This document shows positions 8,717-16,439 of a DNA stretch of 38,840 bases, one piece after another. The stretch comes from Massilia sp. ST3 (GTDB lineage: Bacteria > Pseudomonadota > Gammaproteobacteria > Burkholderiales > Burkholderiaceae_D). The notes below the pieces were generated by a model that saw nothing but the letters and a program-made list of their open reading frames with translations, ran no database searches and was not told the DNA's origin. The translations under genes and the position numbers were made by a program. Each line of letters starts with the position of its first letter. The stretch's first letter is position 1. Where the stretch lies: assembly GCF_018119405.1 (NCBI RefSeq), contig NZ_JAGPWC010000046.1:1-38840 (forward strand). The letters run 5' to 3'.

Positions 8717-10063
8717 ATGCACGACAAGACTCGCTCCACCCTCGCCTTGGCCGCGCTGGCCCTCTCGGCCGCAGCGCCCTTCTGCCACGCGATGGATACG
8801 CCGTCCGCTTCCGCCACCCAGGCGGCAGCCGCCGCAAACGCCCGTCCGGTCCTGCCCCAGGCGCTTGCGCCGGGCAAGGCTGACGCCATCAAGGCCGACG
8901 AATACCGTGAAACCGATCTCTGGGCGCGCATCCGCAGCGGCTACGCGATTCCGGACGTCGACAACAAGCTGGTCGGCCGCCATGCCCAGTGGTACAGCGC
9001 CCGCCCGGACTACCTGGCCCGCATCTCGGGCCGCGCCTCGCTCTACCTCTACCACGTGGTGCAGGAACTGGAAAAGCGCGGCATGCCGACCGAACTGGCC
9101 CTGCTGCCGGTGATCGAATCCGCCTTCAATCCGCAGGCCCTGTCGACCGCCAACGCGGCCGGCATCTGGCAGTTCGTGCCGGGCACCGGCAAGGACTACG
9201 ACCTCAAGCAGAACATGTTCAAGGACGAGCGCCGCGGCGTGCTCGCCTCGACCGACGCGGCCTTGACCTACCTGCAGCGCCTGTACACCATGTTCGGCGA
9301 CTGGCACCTGGCCCTGGCGGCGTATAACTGGGGCGAAGGCAATGTTCAGCGCGCCATCAAGAAGAACCAGGCGCTCGGCAAGCCCACCGACTTCGACAGC
9401 CTGGCCGAGCTGATGCCGGCCGAGACCCGCAACTACGTGCCCAAGCTGCAGGCGGTCAAGAACATCGTCGCCAGCCCGAACCAGTTCGGCGTCACGCTCC
9501 CGGCGATCGACAACCAGCCCTACTTCACCGCCGTCGACAAGACCAGCGACATCGACCTGGCCGTCGCCGCCCAGCTGGCCGAGATGTCGATCGACGAATT
9601 CAAGGCCCTGAACCCGCAGTTCAAGAAGCCGGTGATCACCGGCGGCGAGAAGACCAAGATCCTGCTGCCGAAGGAAAACGCGGAGAAATTCCACGTCAAC
9701 CTGGCCGGCTGGGGCAAGGCGCTGTCGTCCTGGACCACCCACAAGATCACGGGCGCCAAGGAAACCATCGCCTCGCTGGCCTCGAAGTTCGGCACCACGC
9801 CGGAAGTCATCCGCCAGGCCAACAATATCCCGGACCGCACCCGCCTCAAGGCCGGCTCGACCATCCTGGTGCCGAAGACCTCGGCCATGGCCCACACCGA
9901 CATCGCCGAGAACATCATCGACAATGCCGTGGTGGCCTTTGAGGCCGAGCGCAGCGCCAAGCGCGCCAAGGCGGGAACCCAGCGCTTCAAGGCCAAGGCC
10001 GGCGTATCGGGCGCCAAGAAGCGCGTCTCGCGCGCCACCACCTCGACCCGCAAGCGCCGCTGA
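8717..10063 (+). CDS. mltD: MltD-type membrane-bound lytic transglycosylase with LysM domain
   Basis: A 448-residue exported murein hydrolase that would cleave the MurNAc-GlcNAc bond, forming 1,6-anhydro ends. The signal peptide covers about residues 1-25 (hydrophobic run ending CHA). The SLT domain (about 95-230) has LLPVIESAFNP, with the catalytic glutamate near residue 133, then GIWQFVPGTGKDYDL and AAYNWGEGNVQRA. One clear LysM-like domain lies near residues 335-390 (ITGAKETIASLASKFGTT...). The last 35 or so residues are very rich in lysine and arginine (ending STRKRR), which is unusual for MltD and may bind an anionic envelope polymer. No lipobox cysteine was seen after the signal, so it may be soluble in the periplasm. 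Confidence 0.9.
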   Translation: MHDKTRSTLALAALALSAAAPFCHAMDTPSASATQAAAAANARPVLPQALAPGKADAIKADEYRETDLWARIRSGYAIPDVDNKLVGRHAQWYSARPDYLARISGRASLYLYHVVQELEKRGMPTELALLPVIESAFNPQALSTANAAGIWQFVPGTGKDYDLKQNMFKDERRGVLASTDAALTYLQRLYTMFGDWHLALAAYNWGEGNVQRAIKKNQALGKPTDFDSLAELMPAETRNYVPKLQAVKNIVASPNQFGVTLPAIDNQPYFTAVDKTSDIDLAVAAQLAEMSIDEFKALNPQFKKPVITGGEKTKILLPKENAEKFHVNLAGWGKALSSWTTHKITGAKETIASLASKFGTTPEVIRQANNIPDRTRLKAGSTILVPKTSAMAHTDIAENIIDNAVVAFEAERSAKRAKAGTQRFKAKAGVSGAKKRVSRATTSTRKRR

Positions 10064-10067
10064 TCCA

Positions 10068-10092
10068 GGCGCCCCGGCTTACCGGGGCCGCC
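10068..10092 (+). terminator. stem-loop after mltD, weak terminator
   Basis: CCCCGG, loop CTTA, CCGGGG, with flanking bases that extend the stem with a bulge. It lies just after the mltD stop. There is no T-tract, so intrinsic termination is uncertain. Confidence 0.35.
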
Positions 10093-10470
10093 TCGGCCTA
10101 TTTACGCAAGGCAAGGTTTGCACACCGCGAAAGCGGTGGGCGTGCATGCTTTGCGAAACTACTGTATAGTACTGTTTGTGCGCTGCAAAAAATCCGTGAC
10201 CATCGTCCGGTGGAAACCAGCCCACGGCAGGAATTCCTGAGCATCACCTTAGCAGCTACGCAAACCAGGCGGCTCTTTCGAGCGCCTCCCATAAAGCCCT
10301 CCCGCCCTGTGTGTCGTTGTCGGACACCGTCCCGGCGCAAAGCTTTTGTGCCGAAATTTCTTTCATTCTGAGTCATTTCGTTTGTCGGTTCGCGTTGCTA
10401 TTTTGCGTTCGCCAGTCGTTTATTCGTCGTCCGCGAACGCCACGATTTAATCCGAAAGAGTTAAGAACAC
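10093..10470 (+). promoter_or_regulatory. long leader region of the DEAD-box helicase gene
   Basis: About 380 bp without a credible gene lie before the helicase. A TATAGT at 10165-10170 is a candidate -10, but no good -35 precedes it. If it is used, the 5' leader would be about 295 nt. Long leaders are common for cold-inducible RNA helicase genes, so cold-shock-type control is possible; no known riboswitch or RNA motif was recognised. Confidence 0.35.
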
Positions 10471-12120
10471 ATGAGTTTTGAAGCACTAGGCTTACACGCG
10501 TCCCTCGTCAAGGCAGTTGCCGCCGCCGGCTACACCGCACCGACCCCGGTGCAGGAGCAAGCCATCCCCGCCGGCATCGCCGGCCGCGACATGCTGGTCT
10601 CCTCGCAGACCGGTTCGGGCAAGACCGCCGCTTTCATGCTGCCGGCCCTGCACCAGCTGGCCGGCATCGAGGCTGCACCGGCGGCCCGCACCCCTGCGCA
10701 AGAAGCGCAGTCGGCCCGCGCCCGTGGCGAGCGCGTCCGCTTTAAACCGGCCCAGCCGAAGATGCTGGTCCTGACCCCGACCCGCGAACTGGCCCTGCAG
10801 GTCACCACCGCGACCGAACAATACACCGCCGACATGCGCCGCATCCGCGCCGTGTCGATCCTGGGCGGCATGCCGTATCCGAAGCAGATGCAGCTGCTGG
10901 CCAAGAACCCGGAAATCCTGGTGGCGACCCCGGGCCGCCTGATCGACCACATGGAGTCGGGCAAGATCGACTTCTCGCAGCTCCAGATCCTGGTGCTGGA
11001 CGAAGCCGACCGCATGCTGGACATGGGCTTCATCGAAGACATCGAGAAGATCGTCGCCGCGACCCCGGACAGCCGCCAGACCATGCTGTTCTCGGCCACC
11101 CTGGACGGCGTGGTGGGCAACATGGCGCGCCGCATCACCAAGGATCCGCTGGTGATCCAGATCGCCAGCGCCACCAAGCGCCACGAGAACATCGTGCAGA
11201 AGGTGCACTTCGTCGACGACCTGTCGCACAAGAACCGCCTGCTCGACCACCTGCTGCGTGACGAAAGCATGGACCAGGCCGTGGTCTTCACCGCGACCAA
11301 GCGCGACGCCGACATGATCGCCGACCGCCTGAACATCGCCGGTTTCGCGGCCGCCGCCCTGCACGGCGACATGCACCAGGGCGCGCGCAACCGCACCCTG
11401 GACAGCATGCGTCGCGGCAGCGTCAAGGTGCTGGTGGCAACCGACGTCGCCGCGCGCGGCATCGACGTGCCGACCATCACCCACGTGGTGAACTACGACC
11501 TGCCGAAGTTCCCCGAGGACTACGTGCACCGTATCGGCCGTACCGGCCGCGCCGGCCGCAACGGCATCGCGATCTCGCTGGTGAACCACGCCGAAGGCAT
11601 GAACGTGCGCCGCATCGAGCGCTTCACCAAGCAGTCGATCCCGGTCGGCGTGGTGGAAGGCTTCGAACCGAAGCGCGCAGCGCCTGCCTCGCGTCCGGGC
11701 TGGAAGCCGGGCGACGGCCGCAACAAGCCGGCCCAGCGCAGCTTCGGCAAGCCCTCGGGTCCGCGCCAGGGTGGCTACGAACGCCCGCAGTATGGCGCGC
11801 CGCGCGACGGCCAGGGCGAGCGCCCGCAGTACGATCGCGCCCCGCGCGAAGGCGGCTACGAGCGTCCGCAGTACGAAAGCCGCTACGCCGACCGTGGTCC
11901 GCGTGAAGGCCAGGGCGAGCGTCCGCAATACGCCGAACGCGCCCCGCGCGAAGGCGCGCCGCGCTACGGCGACCAGCGCCGTCCGAGCGGCCACGCCGCC
12001 CCTGCTCCGCGCGAAGGCAACCGCTTCGGCGGCCAGCGCGACGGCCAGCGCCGCGAAGGCGGCTACAAGGGTGCGCACCCGCGCTCAATGGACGGCTCGC
12101 GTCGTTCGTTTGGTGAGTAA
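10471..12120 (+). CDS. DEAD-box ATP-dependent RNA helicase, RhlE-like
   Basis: A 549-residue RNA helicase for ribosome assembly or mRNA unwinding. The Q motif lies at the N-terminus (FEALGLHASLVKAV...PTPVQEQAIP). Walker A is QTGSGKT with its lysine at residue 51. PTRELALQV, TPGRL, VLDEADRMLDMGF, SAT, VFTATKRDAD, VATDVAARGIDVP and HRIGRTGRAGR follow in order. A charged insert of about 30 residues lies between Walker A and PTREL. After residue 415 or so the protein is a basic, Gly/Arg/Tyr/Pro-rich tail with ERPQY repeated four times, alternating in context (GGYERPQY and GQGERPQY). This tail is probably a disordered RNA-binding region. It is monocistronic, with a strong terminator after it. Confidence 0.95.
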   Translation: MSFEALGLHASLVKAVAAAGYTAPTPVQEQAIPAGIAGRDMLVSSQTGSGKTAAFMLPALHQLAGIEAAPAARTPAQEAQSARARGERVRFKPAQPKMLVLTPTRELALQVTTATEQYTADMRRIRAVSILGGMPYPKQMQLLAKNPEILVATPGRLIDHMESGKIDFSQLQILVLDEADRMLDMGFIEDIEKIVAATPDSRQTMLFSATLDGVVGNMARRITKDPLVIQIASATKRHENIVQKVHFVDDLSHKNRLLDHLLRDESMDQAVVFTATKRDADMIADRLNIAGFAAAALHGDMHQGARNRTLDSMRRGSVKVLVATDVAARGIDVPTITHVVNYDLPKFPEDYVHRIGRTGRAGRNGIAISLVNHAEGMNVRRIERFTKQSIPVGVVEGFEPKRAAPASRPGWKPGDGRNKPAQRSFGKPSGPRQGGYERPQYGAPRDGQGERPQYDRAPREGGYERPQYESRYADRGPREGQGERPQYAERAPREGAPRYGDQRRPSGHAAPAPREGNRFGGQRDGQRREGGYKGAHPRSMDGSRRSFGE

Positions 12121-12148
12121 GCTCGCATAGCAAACGCTAGGTGAAGAT

Positions 12149-12174
12149 GGCTGCCTGAGGGCAGCCGTTTTTTT
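12149..12174 (+). terminator. intrinsic terminator after the helicase gene
   Basis: GGCTGCC, loop TGAG, GGCAGCC, one G, then seven T. This is a textbook rho-independent terminator 28 nt after the helicase stop codon. Confidence 0.9.
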
Positions 12175-12193
12175 ATGTTCGCGCTGTTCATGC

Positions 12194-12229
12194 AAACTTG
12201 GGTTCCGGCCTTCGCCGGAACCCAAGTTT
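12194..12229. repeat. perfect 16-bp-arm palindrome upstream of senB
   Basis: AAACTTGGGTTCCGGC, loop CTTC, and the exact reverse complement. It lies between the helicase terminator and the senB -10 box and reaches into the expected -35 position. It resembles short dispersed palindromic repeats seen between genes in betaproteobacteria, and differs from the REP units elsewhere in the window. A regulatory role at senB is possible. Confidence 0.7.
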
Positions 12230-12246
12230 TAAGCATACCCACGGCG

Positions 12247-12274
12247 TATAATCCTCTTCCCACCCAAGGAAGAG
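12247..12274 (+). promoter_or_regulatory. senB -10 box and ribosome binding site
   Basis: TATAAT at 12247-12252 is a perfect -10. AAGGAAGAG at 12266-12274 is a strong ribosome binding site 7 nt before the TTG at 12282, which decides that start. The -35 region falls in the 3' end of the palindrome and has little consensus similarity. Confidence 0.6.
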
Positions 12275-12281
12275 TCGAGCA

Positions 12282-13256
12282 TTGGCCAAGCGCATCCTCA
12301 TCGTCAGCCCCGCCCTGGCCCGGGCCAACAACGGCAACTGGCAGACCGCCAGCCGCTGGGCGCGCTTCCTGCGCGGCGTCCATGAAGTCGAGGTGAGCGA
12401 TGGCTGGCGAGCGAAGGACCCTGCTCCGGATCTCCTGATCGCCCTGCACGCGCGCCGCTCTGCCGCCTCGCTCGCCTCCTTTGCCGAGACCCGCCCGGAC
12501 AAGCCCTCCCTGCTGGTCCTGACCGGCACCGACCTCTACCGCGACATCCACGAGTCCCGCGAAGCGCAGGCCTCGCTCCAGCGCGCCACAGCCCTCGTTG
12601 TCCTGCAGGAAGACGGCATCGCCCAGCTCCCGCCGGCGCTGCGCCCCAAGGCCCGCGTGATCCACCAGTCGGCGCCCACCCTGCACCCGTATCGAGCGCC
12701 CGCGCGGCCGCGCCACCTCGACGTCTGCATGATCGGCCACCTGCGCGACGAAAAAGACCCGCTGACCTTCATCCGCGCCGCGAACGAGATCACCCACCCG
12801 GCCGTGCGCCTGCTGCACATCGGCGGCGCGCTGGACCCCGCGCTCGAGGTGGCCGCGCGCGCCGCCATGCAGGCCAATCCACGCTACCGCTGGCTCGGCG
12901 CCCTGCCCCACACGCAGGCGCGCCAGCGCCTCAAGCGCTGCCACGCGATGGCCATCTCCTCGAAAATGGAAGGCGGCGCCAACGTCATCATCGAGGCGCT
13001 GACCTGCGGCGTGCCGGTGCTGGCCTCGGATATCGGCGGCAACCGCGGCATGCTGGGGTCGGACTATGCCGGCTACTTCCCTCTTGGCGACGCCGGCGCA
13101 CTGGCGCGCCTGGTCGAGCGCAGCGTCGCGGACCAGGATTTCCATGCCCTGCTGCTGCGCCAGTGCGCCGCGCGCGCGCCGCTGTTCCTCCCTTCCGCCG
13201 AACAAGCGGCGCTGCGCGACTTGGTGGATAATCTGCTGTTCGCACAACCGCATTGA
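12282..13256 (+). CDS. senB: selenoneine biosynthesis selenosugar synthase SenB (family formerly TIGR04348 glycosyltransferase)
   Basis: A 324-residue GT-B-fold glycosyltransferase. SenB uses selenophosphate and a UDP-sugar to make a selenosugar, the selenium donor for selenoneine. The family's conserved features as I recall them are all present: ILIVSPALARANNGNWQTA at the N-terminus, LIALHARRS, VLTGTDLYRDI, LVVLQEDG, QSAP, IGHLRDEKDP, YRWLGALPH, and SKMEGGANVIIEA with GYFPLGDA near the C-terminus. The start is a TTG backed by a strong ribosome binding site and a TATAAT box. selD begins 11 nt after its stop, so the two form an operon. The partner senA, usually beside senB, is not in this operon; the upstream neighbour is an unrelated helicase. 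Confidence 0.88.
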   Translation: MAKRILIVSPALARANNGNWQTASRWARFLRGVHEVEVSDGWRAKDPAPDLLIALHARRSAASLASFAETRPDKPSLLVLTGTDLYRDIHESREAQASLQRATALVVLQEDGIAQLPPALRPKARVIHQSAPTLHPYRAPARPRHLDVCMIGHLRDEKDPLTFIRAANEITHPAVRLLHIGGALDPALEVAARAAMQANPRYRWLGALPHTQARQRLKRCHAMAISSKMEGGANVIIEALTCGVPVLASDIGGNRGMLGSDYAGYFPLGDAGALARLVERSVADQDFHALLLRQCAARAPLFLPSAEQAALRDLVDNLLFAQPH

Positions 13257-13267
13257 CTGGAACCGAT

Positions 13268-14323
13268 ATGAGCACGACGCCCGACCAACCCATCAAACTC
13301 ACCTCCTTCTCCCACGGCGGCGGCTGCGGCTGCAAGATCGCCCCGGGCGTGCTGGCCGAGATCCTGCAGAAGTCCAGCGGCTTCCCGGTGCCGAAGGAGC
13401 TGATGGTCGGGATCGAGACCGCCGACGACGCCGCGGTCTACAAGCTCAACGACGAGCAGGCCCTGATCGCCACCACCGACTTCTTCATGCCCATCGTCGA
13501 CGATCCCTTCGACTTCGGCCGCATCGCCGCCACCAATGCGATCTCGGACGTGTACGCGATGGGCGGCACCCCGATCATGGCCCTGGCCCTGGTGGGCATG
13601 CCGGTCAACAAGCTGCCGCTCGAGACCATCGGGCAGATCATCCGCGGCGGCGAGTCGGTCTGCTCGGAAGCGGGCATTCCGATCGCGGGCGGCCACACCA
13701 TCGATTCGGTGGAACCGATCTACGGCCTGGTGGTGATGGGCCTGGTGCATCCGTCCAAGGTCAAGCGCAACGCCGACGCCCGCGCGGGCGACGTGCTGGT
13801 GCTGGGCAAGCCGCTGGGCGTGGGCGTGCTGTCGGCCGCGCTCAAGAAGGACAAGCTGGATGCGGACGGCTACGCCGCCATGATCGCCAACACCACCAAG
13901 CTGAACAAGCCGGGCCGCCTGCTGGCCGACATGCCGGGCGTGCACGCCCTGACCGACGTCACCGGCTTCGGCCTGCTGGGCCACCTGCTGGAACTGGCGC
14001 GCGGCGCGAAGCTGGCGGCCAGCCTGGAGATGGCCAGGGTGCCGCTGCTGCCCGGCGTGCTGCAGCTGGCCATCGATGGATTCTTCACCGGCGCTTCCGG
14101 GCGCAACTGGGACGCCTACGGCAAGGATGTCGACCTCGGCGCGGCGATCAGCCCCGCCCAGCAGGCCCTGTTGACCGACCCGCAAACCTCGGGCGGCCTG
14201 CTGGTGTCCTGCGATCCCTCGGCGGTCGACGAGGTGCTGGCGCTGTTCCGGCGCGAAGGCTTCGGCGAAGCGGCCGTCATCGGCCGCATGGAAGCCGGCG
14301 AGCCTCGCGTGCGCGTGGCCTGA
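13268..14323 (+). CDS. selD: selenide, water dikinase SelD (SenC role)
   Basis: The 351-residue enzyme makes selenophosphate from selenide and ATP. SHGGGCGCKI places Cys20 and Lys23 at the positions of E. coli Cys17 and Lys20. The active-site codon is TGC, so this is a cysteine form and not a selenoprotein. DDAAVY, TTDFFMPIVDDPFDFGRIAA, the AGGHTID region, DVTGFGLLGH and DPQTSGGLL follow in order. An in-frame TTG at 13253 overlaps the senB stop; the ATG at 13268 matches the family N-terminus better. Directly after senB, it would feed selenophosphate to SenB; a wider role in selenoproteins or selenouridine tRNA cannot be excluded. Its TGA abuts the TGA of the convergent gene (TGATCA), with no base between. 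Confidence 0.95.
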   Translation: MSTTPDQPIKLTSFSHGGGCGCKIAPGVLAEILQKSSGFPVPKELMVGIETADDAAVYKLNDEQALIATTDFFMPIVDDPFDFGRIAATNAISDVYAMGGTPIMALALVGMPVNKLPLETIGQIIRGGESVCSEAGIPIAGGHTIDSVEPIYGLVVMGLVHPSKVKRNADARAGDVLVLGKPLGVGVLSAALKKDKLDADGYAAMIANTTKLNKPGRLLADMPGVHALTDVTGFGLLGHLLELARGAKLAASLEMARVPLLPGVLQLAIDGFFTGASGRNWDAYGKDVDLGAAISPAQQALLTDPQTSGGLLVSCDPSAVDEVLALFRREGFGEAAVIGRMEAGEPRVRVA

Positions 14324-15520
14324 TCAGGAAGCCGCGAGCGCCTCGAAGCGCTCGGCCAGCATCCGCGCCTGCTCCCGCGGGCGGAAATCCGCATAGCGCG
14401 CGGCAAAGTCGCGGGCAGCGGCGCGGTAGCGCGGCTGCCCGAGCAGCGCGCCCACCATCCCGTCCCAGTCGCGCGGCGCGGCCGTCTCGGCCACGTTGAT
14501 GCCCGCGCCCAGCTGGCGCACCCGCCGCGCCAGCATGAAGCTCTCGGCCGAATGCGGCATCAGGAGCAGTGGCACACCCGCCAGCAGGGCGCGCGTCACG
14601 CTGCCCTCGCCGGACTGACCCACGAACAGCGCGCAGTCCTCGAACACCTCCTCCAGCGCCACCGGCGCGCGCGCATAGCGCAGCGCCGGGTCCGCGAGCG
14701 GCGGCGCCTTGCCCGCCGCCAGCGCGGGCGAATAGCACAGCACCCGGCAGCCCTGGCGCAGCAGCGCGGCCAGGCAGGCGCCCTGCTCCTCGCCCCCCAG
14801 CGGCCAGTACACGAACACGCGCGGCCCGTCTCCTGCAGGCCAGTCGGGCGCGATGCCGCCGCCGACGGGCAGGTTCGGTCCCAGCCAGGGTCCGGGACCG
14901 CCGCGCCCGTAATGGTCCAGCTCCGGCCAGGTGCACAGCAGCGGATGCTCGCCCAACAGCAGCTCAGCCCCATGCGCCAGCGGCGCGGCGCCATGCGCTA
15001 CCAGGACGGCGTTGCAGGAAGCCAGCAGGCGCGTCTCTCCCGCGGCAAGGCGCGCCGGTGGCAGCGCGCCGTGCAGGTTCAGCGGCGGCAAGGCCGCCAT
15101 CGCGGGAGGCATGCTGAAGCCGGGACCGGCCGAAGCGCTGCGCAGCCCCAGGCTGCGCGCGGCCAGCAGCGCGGTGGGCGCGTAGTCGGCGATCACGAGA
15201 TCGGGACGATCCACCGTGAACAGCGCGCGCCAGCCCTCCACCAGGCCGGCGAGCGCATCGCTGTCGAGGTAACCGCAGCCCAGCAGGATCTCGGCCAGGC
15301 TGGCCGGCTCCGGAGGCAATCCTTGCGTGCGGTGCAGCCAGACCGGGGCCTGGTAAAGCTTTACATCGAGGCCGGCCAGCAGCTTGCGCGGCAGGACCAG
15401 GTCGCGCAGCACCAGGCTGACCCGGTGGCCGCGCGCGAGCAGGGGCTGGGCGAGCGAACGGAGGCGGCCGGCGTGACCGAGTCCGCCGCCCAGCTCCCAG
15501 CAAAAAGTAAAATGCGCCAT
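14324..15520 (-). CDS. GT1-like glycosyltransferase, unknown acceptor
   Basis: A 398-residue GT-B protein with the UGT/MurG-like layout. The N-terminal glycine loop is WELGGGLGHAGRL, VIADYAPTALLAARSLG lies mid-protein, and a C-terminal nucleotide-sugar site includes CALFVGQSGEGSVTRALLAGVPLLLMPHSAESF. No membrane segment or signal is seen. It is the last gene of the minus-strand run that starts at egtD. The sugar and acceptor are unknown; its closeness to the selenium genes may be chance. The 5' end overlaps the upstream gene's frame by 160 nt out of phase, but the glycine-loop N-terminus supports the start at 15520. Confidence 0.8.
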   Translation of the reverse strand: MAHFTFCWELGGGLGHAGRLRSLAQPLLARGHRVSLVLRDLVLPRKLLAGLDVKLYQAPVWLHRTQGLPPEPASLAEILLGCGYLDSDALAGLVEGWRALFTVDRPDLVIADYAPTALLAARSLGLRSASAGPGFSMPPAMAALPPLNLHGALPPARLAAGETRLLASCNAVLVAHGAAPLAHGAELLLGEHPLLCTWPELDHYGRGGPGPWLGPNLPVGGGIAPDWPAGDGPRVFVYWPLGGEEQGACLAALLRQGCRVLCYSPALAAGKAPPLADPALRYARAPVALEEVFEDCALFVGQSGEGSVTRALLAGVPLLLMPHSAESFMLARRVRQLGAGINVAETAAPRDWDGMVGALLGQPRYRAAARDFAARYADFRPREQARMLAERFEALAAS

Positions 15521-16056
15521 GCCCGGCAGTGTAGCCTACCGGGGTCGATCCACGCAGCCAGCAGGAAGAGTCGGGGGTCGTGCTCCGGCCCGCACTGCGG
15601 ATTGTCGGCGTCCGGATCGATCTTGACCTCGGCGCTGTGTGGAGCGCGGGGGCCCAGCTTGACCAGGATATCGGACGGCAGGTCGGCCCGGGCGGCTTTC
15701 CGCGCGCCGCTGGCTGCCTCGGGCGGGAGCGGCGGCGCCAGCGAGAAGTCGAGCGTGGTGAGCAGCTCGACCCGTTCGATGGTGTGGCTGCGCAGGGGCA
15801 ACAGGGTAATCAGGGGCACGTGGACGGCGCGCTGTTCGATGCTCACCTTGCCGTTACGGCTGGCCTCGTGCGGCACCTTGAGCACGACGCTGCGCGCTTC
15901 CCACTGCCCTTCGGGAAACCGGATGCCCGGCGCCTGGCCCGGCGCCGGCTCGAAGTACTGAGCCAGCTCTTCCATGTGCTGCTCGGCCACGCTGCGGTGC
16001 GCGTCGACGACGGCGCGCTTGATCCCGGCCAGCAGGCCGCCAGGTCGGATCGACAT
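15361..16056 (-). CDS. DUF2589-like protein with out-of-frame C-terminal overlap
   Basis: The 231-residue frame starts with MSIRPGGLLAGIKRAVVDAH, as in DUF2589 proteins. It has the central RAVHVPLITLLPLRSHTIERVELL and a terminal SAEVKIDPDADNP segment typical of that family's beta-rich body; the match is by recall and moderate. GAAAGG lies before the ATG at 16056. After about residue 160 the frame runs on into the next gene's coding region, giving a Cys/Arg/Ser-rich tail that looks like chance translation. A TAG in another frame lies just before the glycosyltransferase start, so a one-base slip near the 3' end could explain the read-on. The function is unknown. It follows a small membrane protein gene. 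Confidence 0.65.
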   Translation of the reverse strand: MSIRPGGLLAGIKRAVVDAHRSVAEQHMEELAQYFEPAPGQAPGIRFPEGQWEARSVVLKVPHEASRNGKVSIEQRAVHVPLITLLPLRSHTIERVELLTTLDFSLAPPLPPEAASGARKAARADLPSDILVKLGPRAPHSAEVKIDPDADNPQCGPEHDPRLFLLAAWIDPGRLHCRAWRILLFAGSWAADSVTPAASVRSPSPCSRAATGSAWCCATWSCRASCWPASM

Positions 16057-16069
16057 GATGGGCCTTTCG

Positions 16070-16330
16070 TCAGTGCGGGCCGTGCGGCTGGCCGGACAGG
16101 TCGGAGAGCGAATCGATACGCAGGTGGCCGAGACGGAAGCCATGGACCTCGTCGTCGAACGGCGCCATGGGTTCGCGGCCGTGCACCCAGTCCGGCGCCG
16201 CCGGCTTTCTTACCCGGGCCGGCTTGCGCAGCGAGACCAGGATCGCCGTCACCGCCAGCAGCACCAGCAGCACCGCGCCCAGGGCGAGTGCGACCGGCAA
16301 GGGAAAGGCGACAGCGACGGCTTGGCTCAT
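16070..16330 (-). CDS. small single-pass membrane protein, unknown
   Basis: The 86-residue product has one N-terminal membrane helix (about residues 5-33, Val/Leu/Ala-rich), a basic stop (SLRKPARVRKP) and a hydrophilic tail rich in Asp and His. An AGGAG ribosome binding site lies 5 nt before the ATG, which supports a real gene. I do not recognise a family. It lies between yihY (109 bp upstream) and the DUF2589-like gene (13 bp downstream), so co-expression with the latter is likely. The 109-bp gap upstream holds nothing I recognise. Confidence 0.65.
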   Translation of the reverse strand: MSQAVAVAFPLPVALALGAVLLVLLAVTAILVSLRKPARVRKPAAPDWVHGREPMAPFDDEVHGFRLGHLRIDSLSDLSGQPHGPH

Positions 16331-16439
16331 GACATCTCCTGGTCAGGTTACGCGCAGGTTTTCCGCATGCACGCTTGGTTTGGCGCAAGACCCTACTGTG
16401 CCATTGCCTCAGCGAGAAGAAATTGATTAGCCGCAATAC

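Noticed and set aside
11760..11965. CRISPR-like repeat
   Set aside because: The repeats are in-frame codon repeats of a protein tail without regular spacers.
10492..12078. Long minus-strand frame opposite the DEAD-box helicase
   Set aside because: The translation is Ala/Arg/Val/His low complexity and the helicase motifs on the other strand are complete.
13253..13267. TTG start of selD at 13253
   Set aside because: It overlaps the senB stop and adds five non-conserved residues; the ATG at 13268 aligns with the family N-terminus.
13268..14323. Selenocysteine codon in SelD
   Set aside because: The active-site codon is TGC and no in-frame TGA occurs in the coding sequence, so it is a cysteine enzyme.
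14324..15520. Second glycosyltransferase as another SenB
   Set aside because: It lacks the SenB motifs (NNGNW, TGTDLYRD, MEGGANV) and has a UGT/MurG-like glycine loop.
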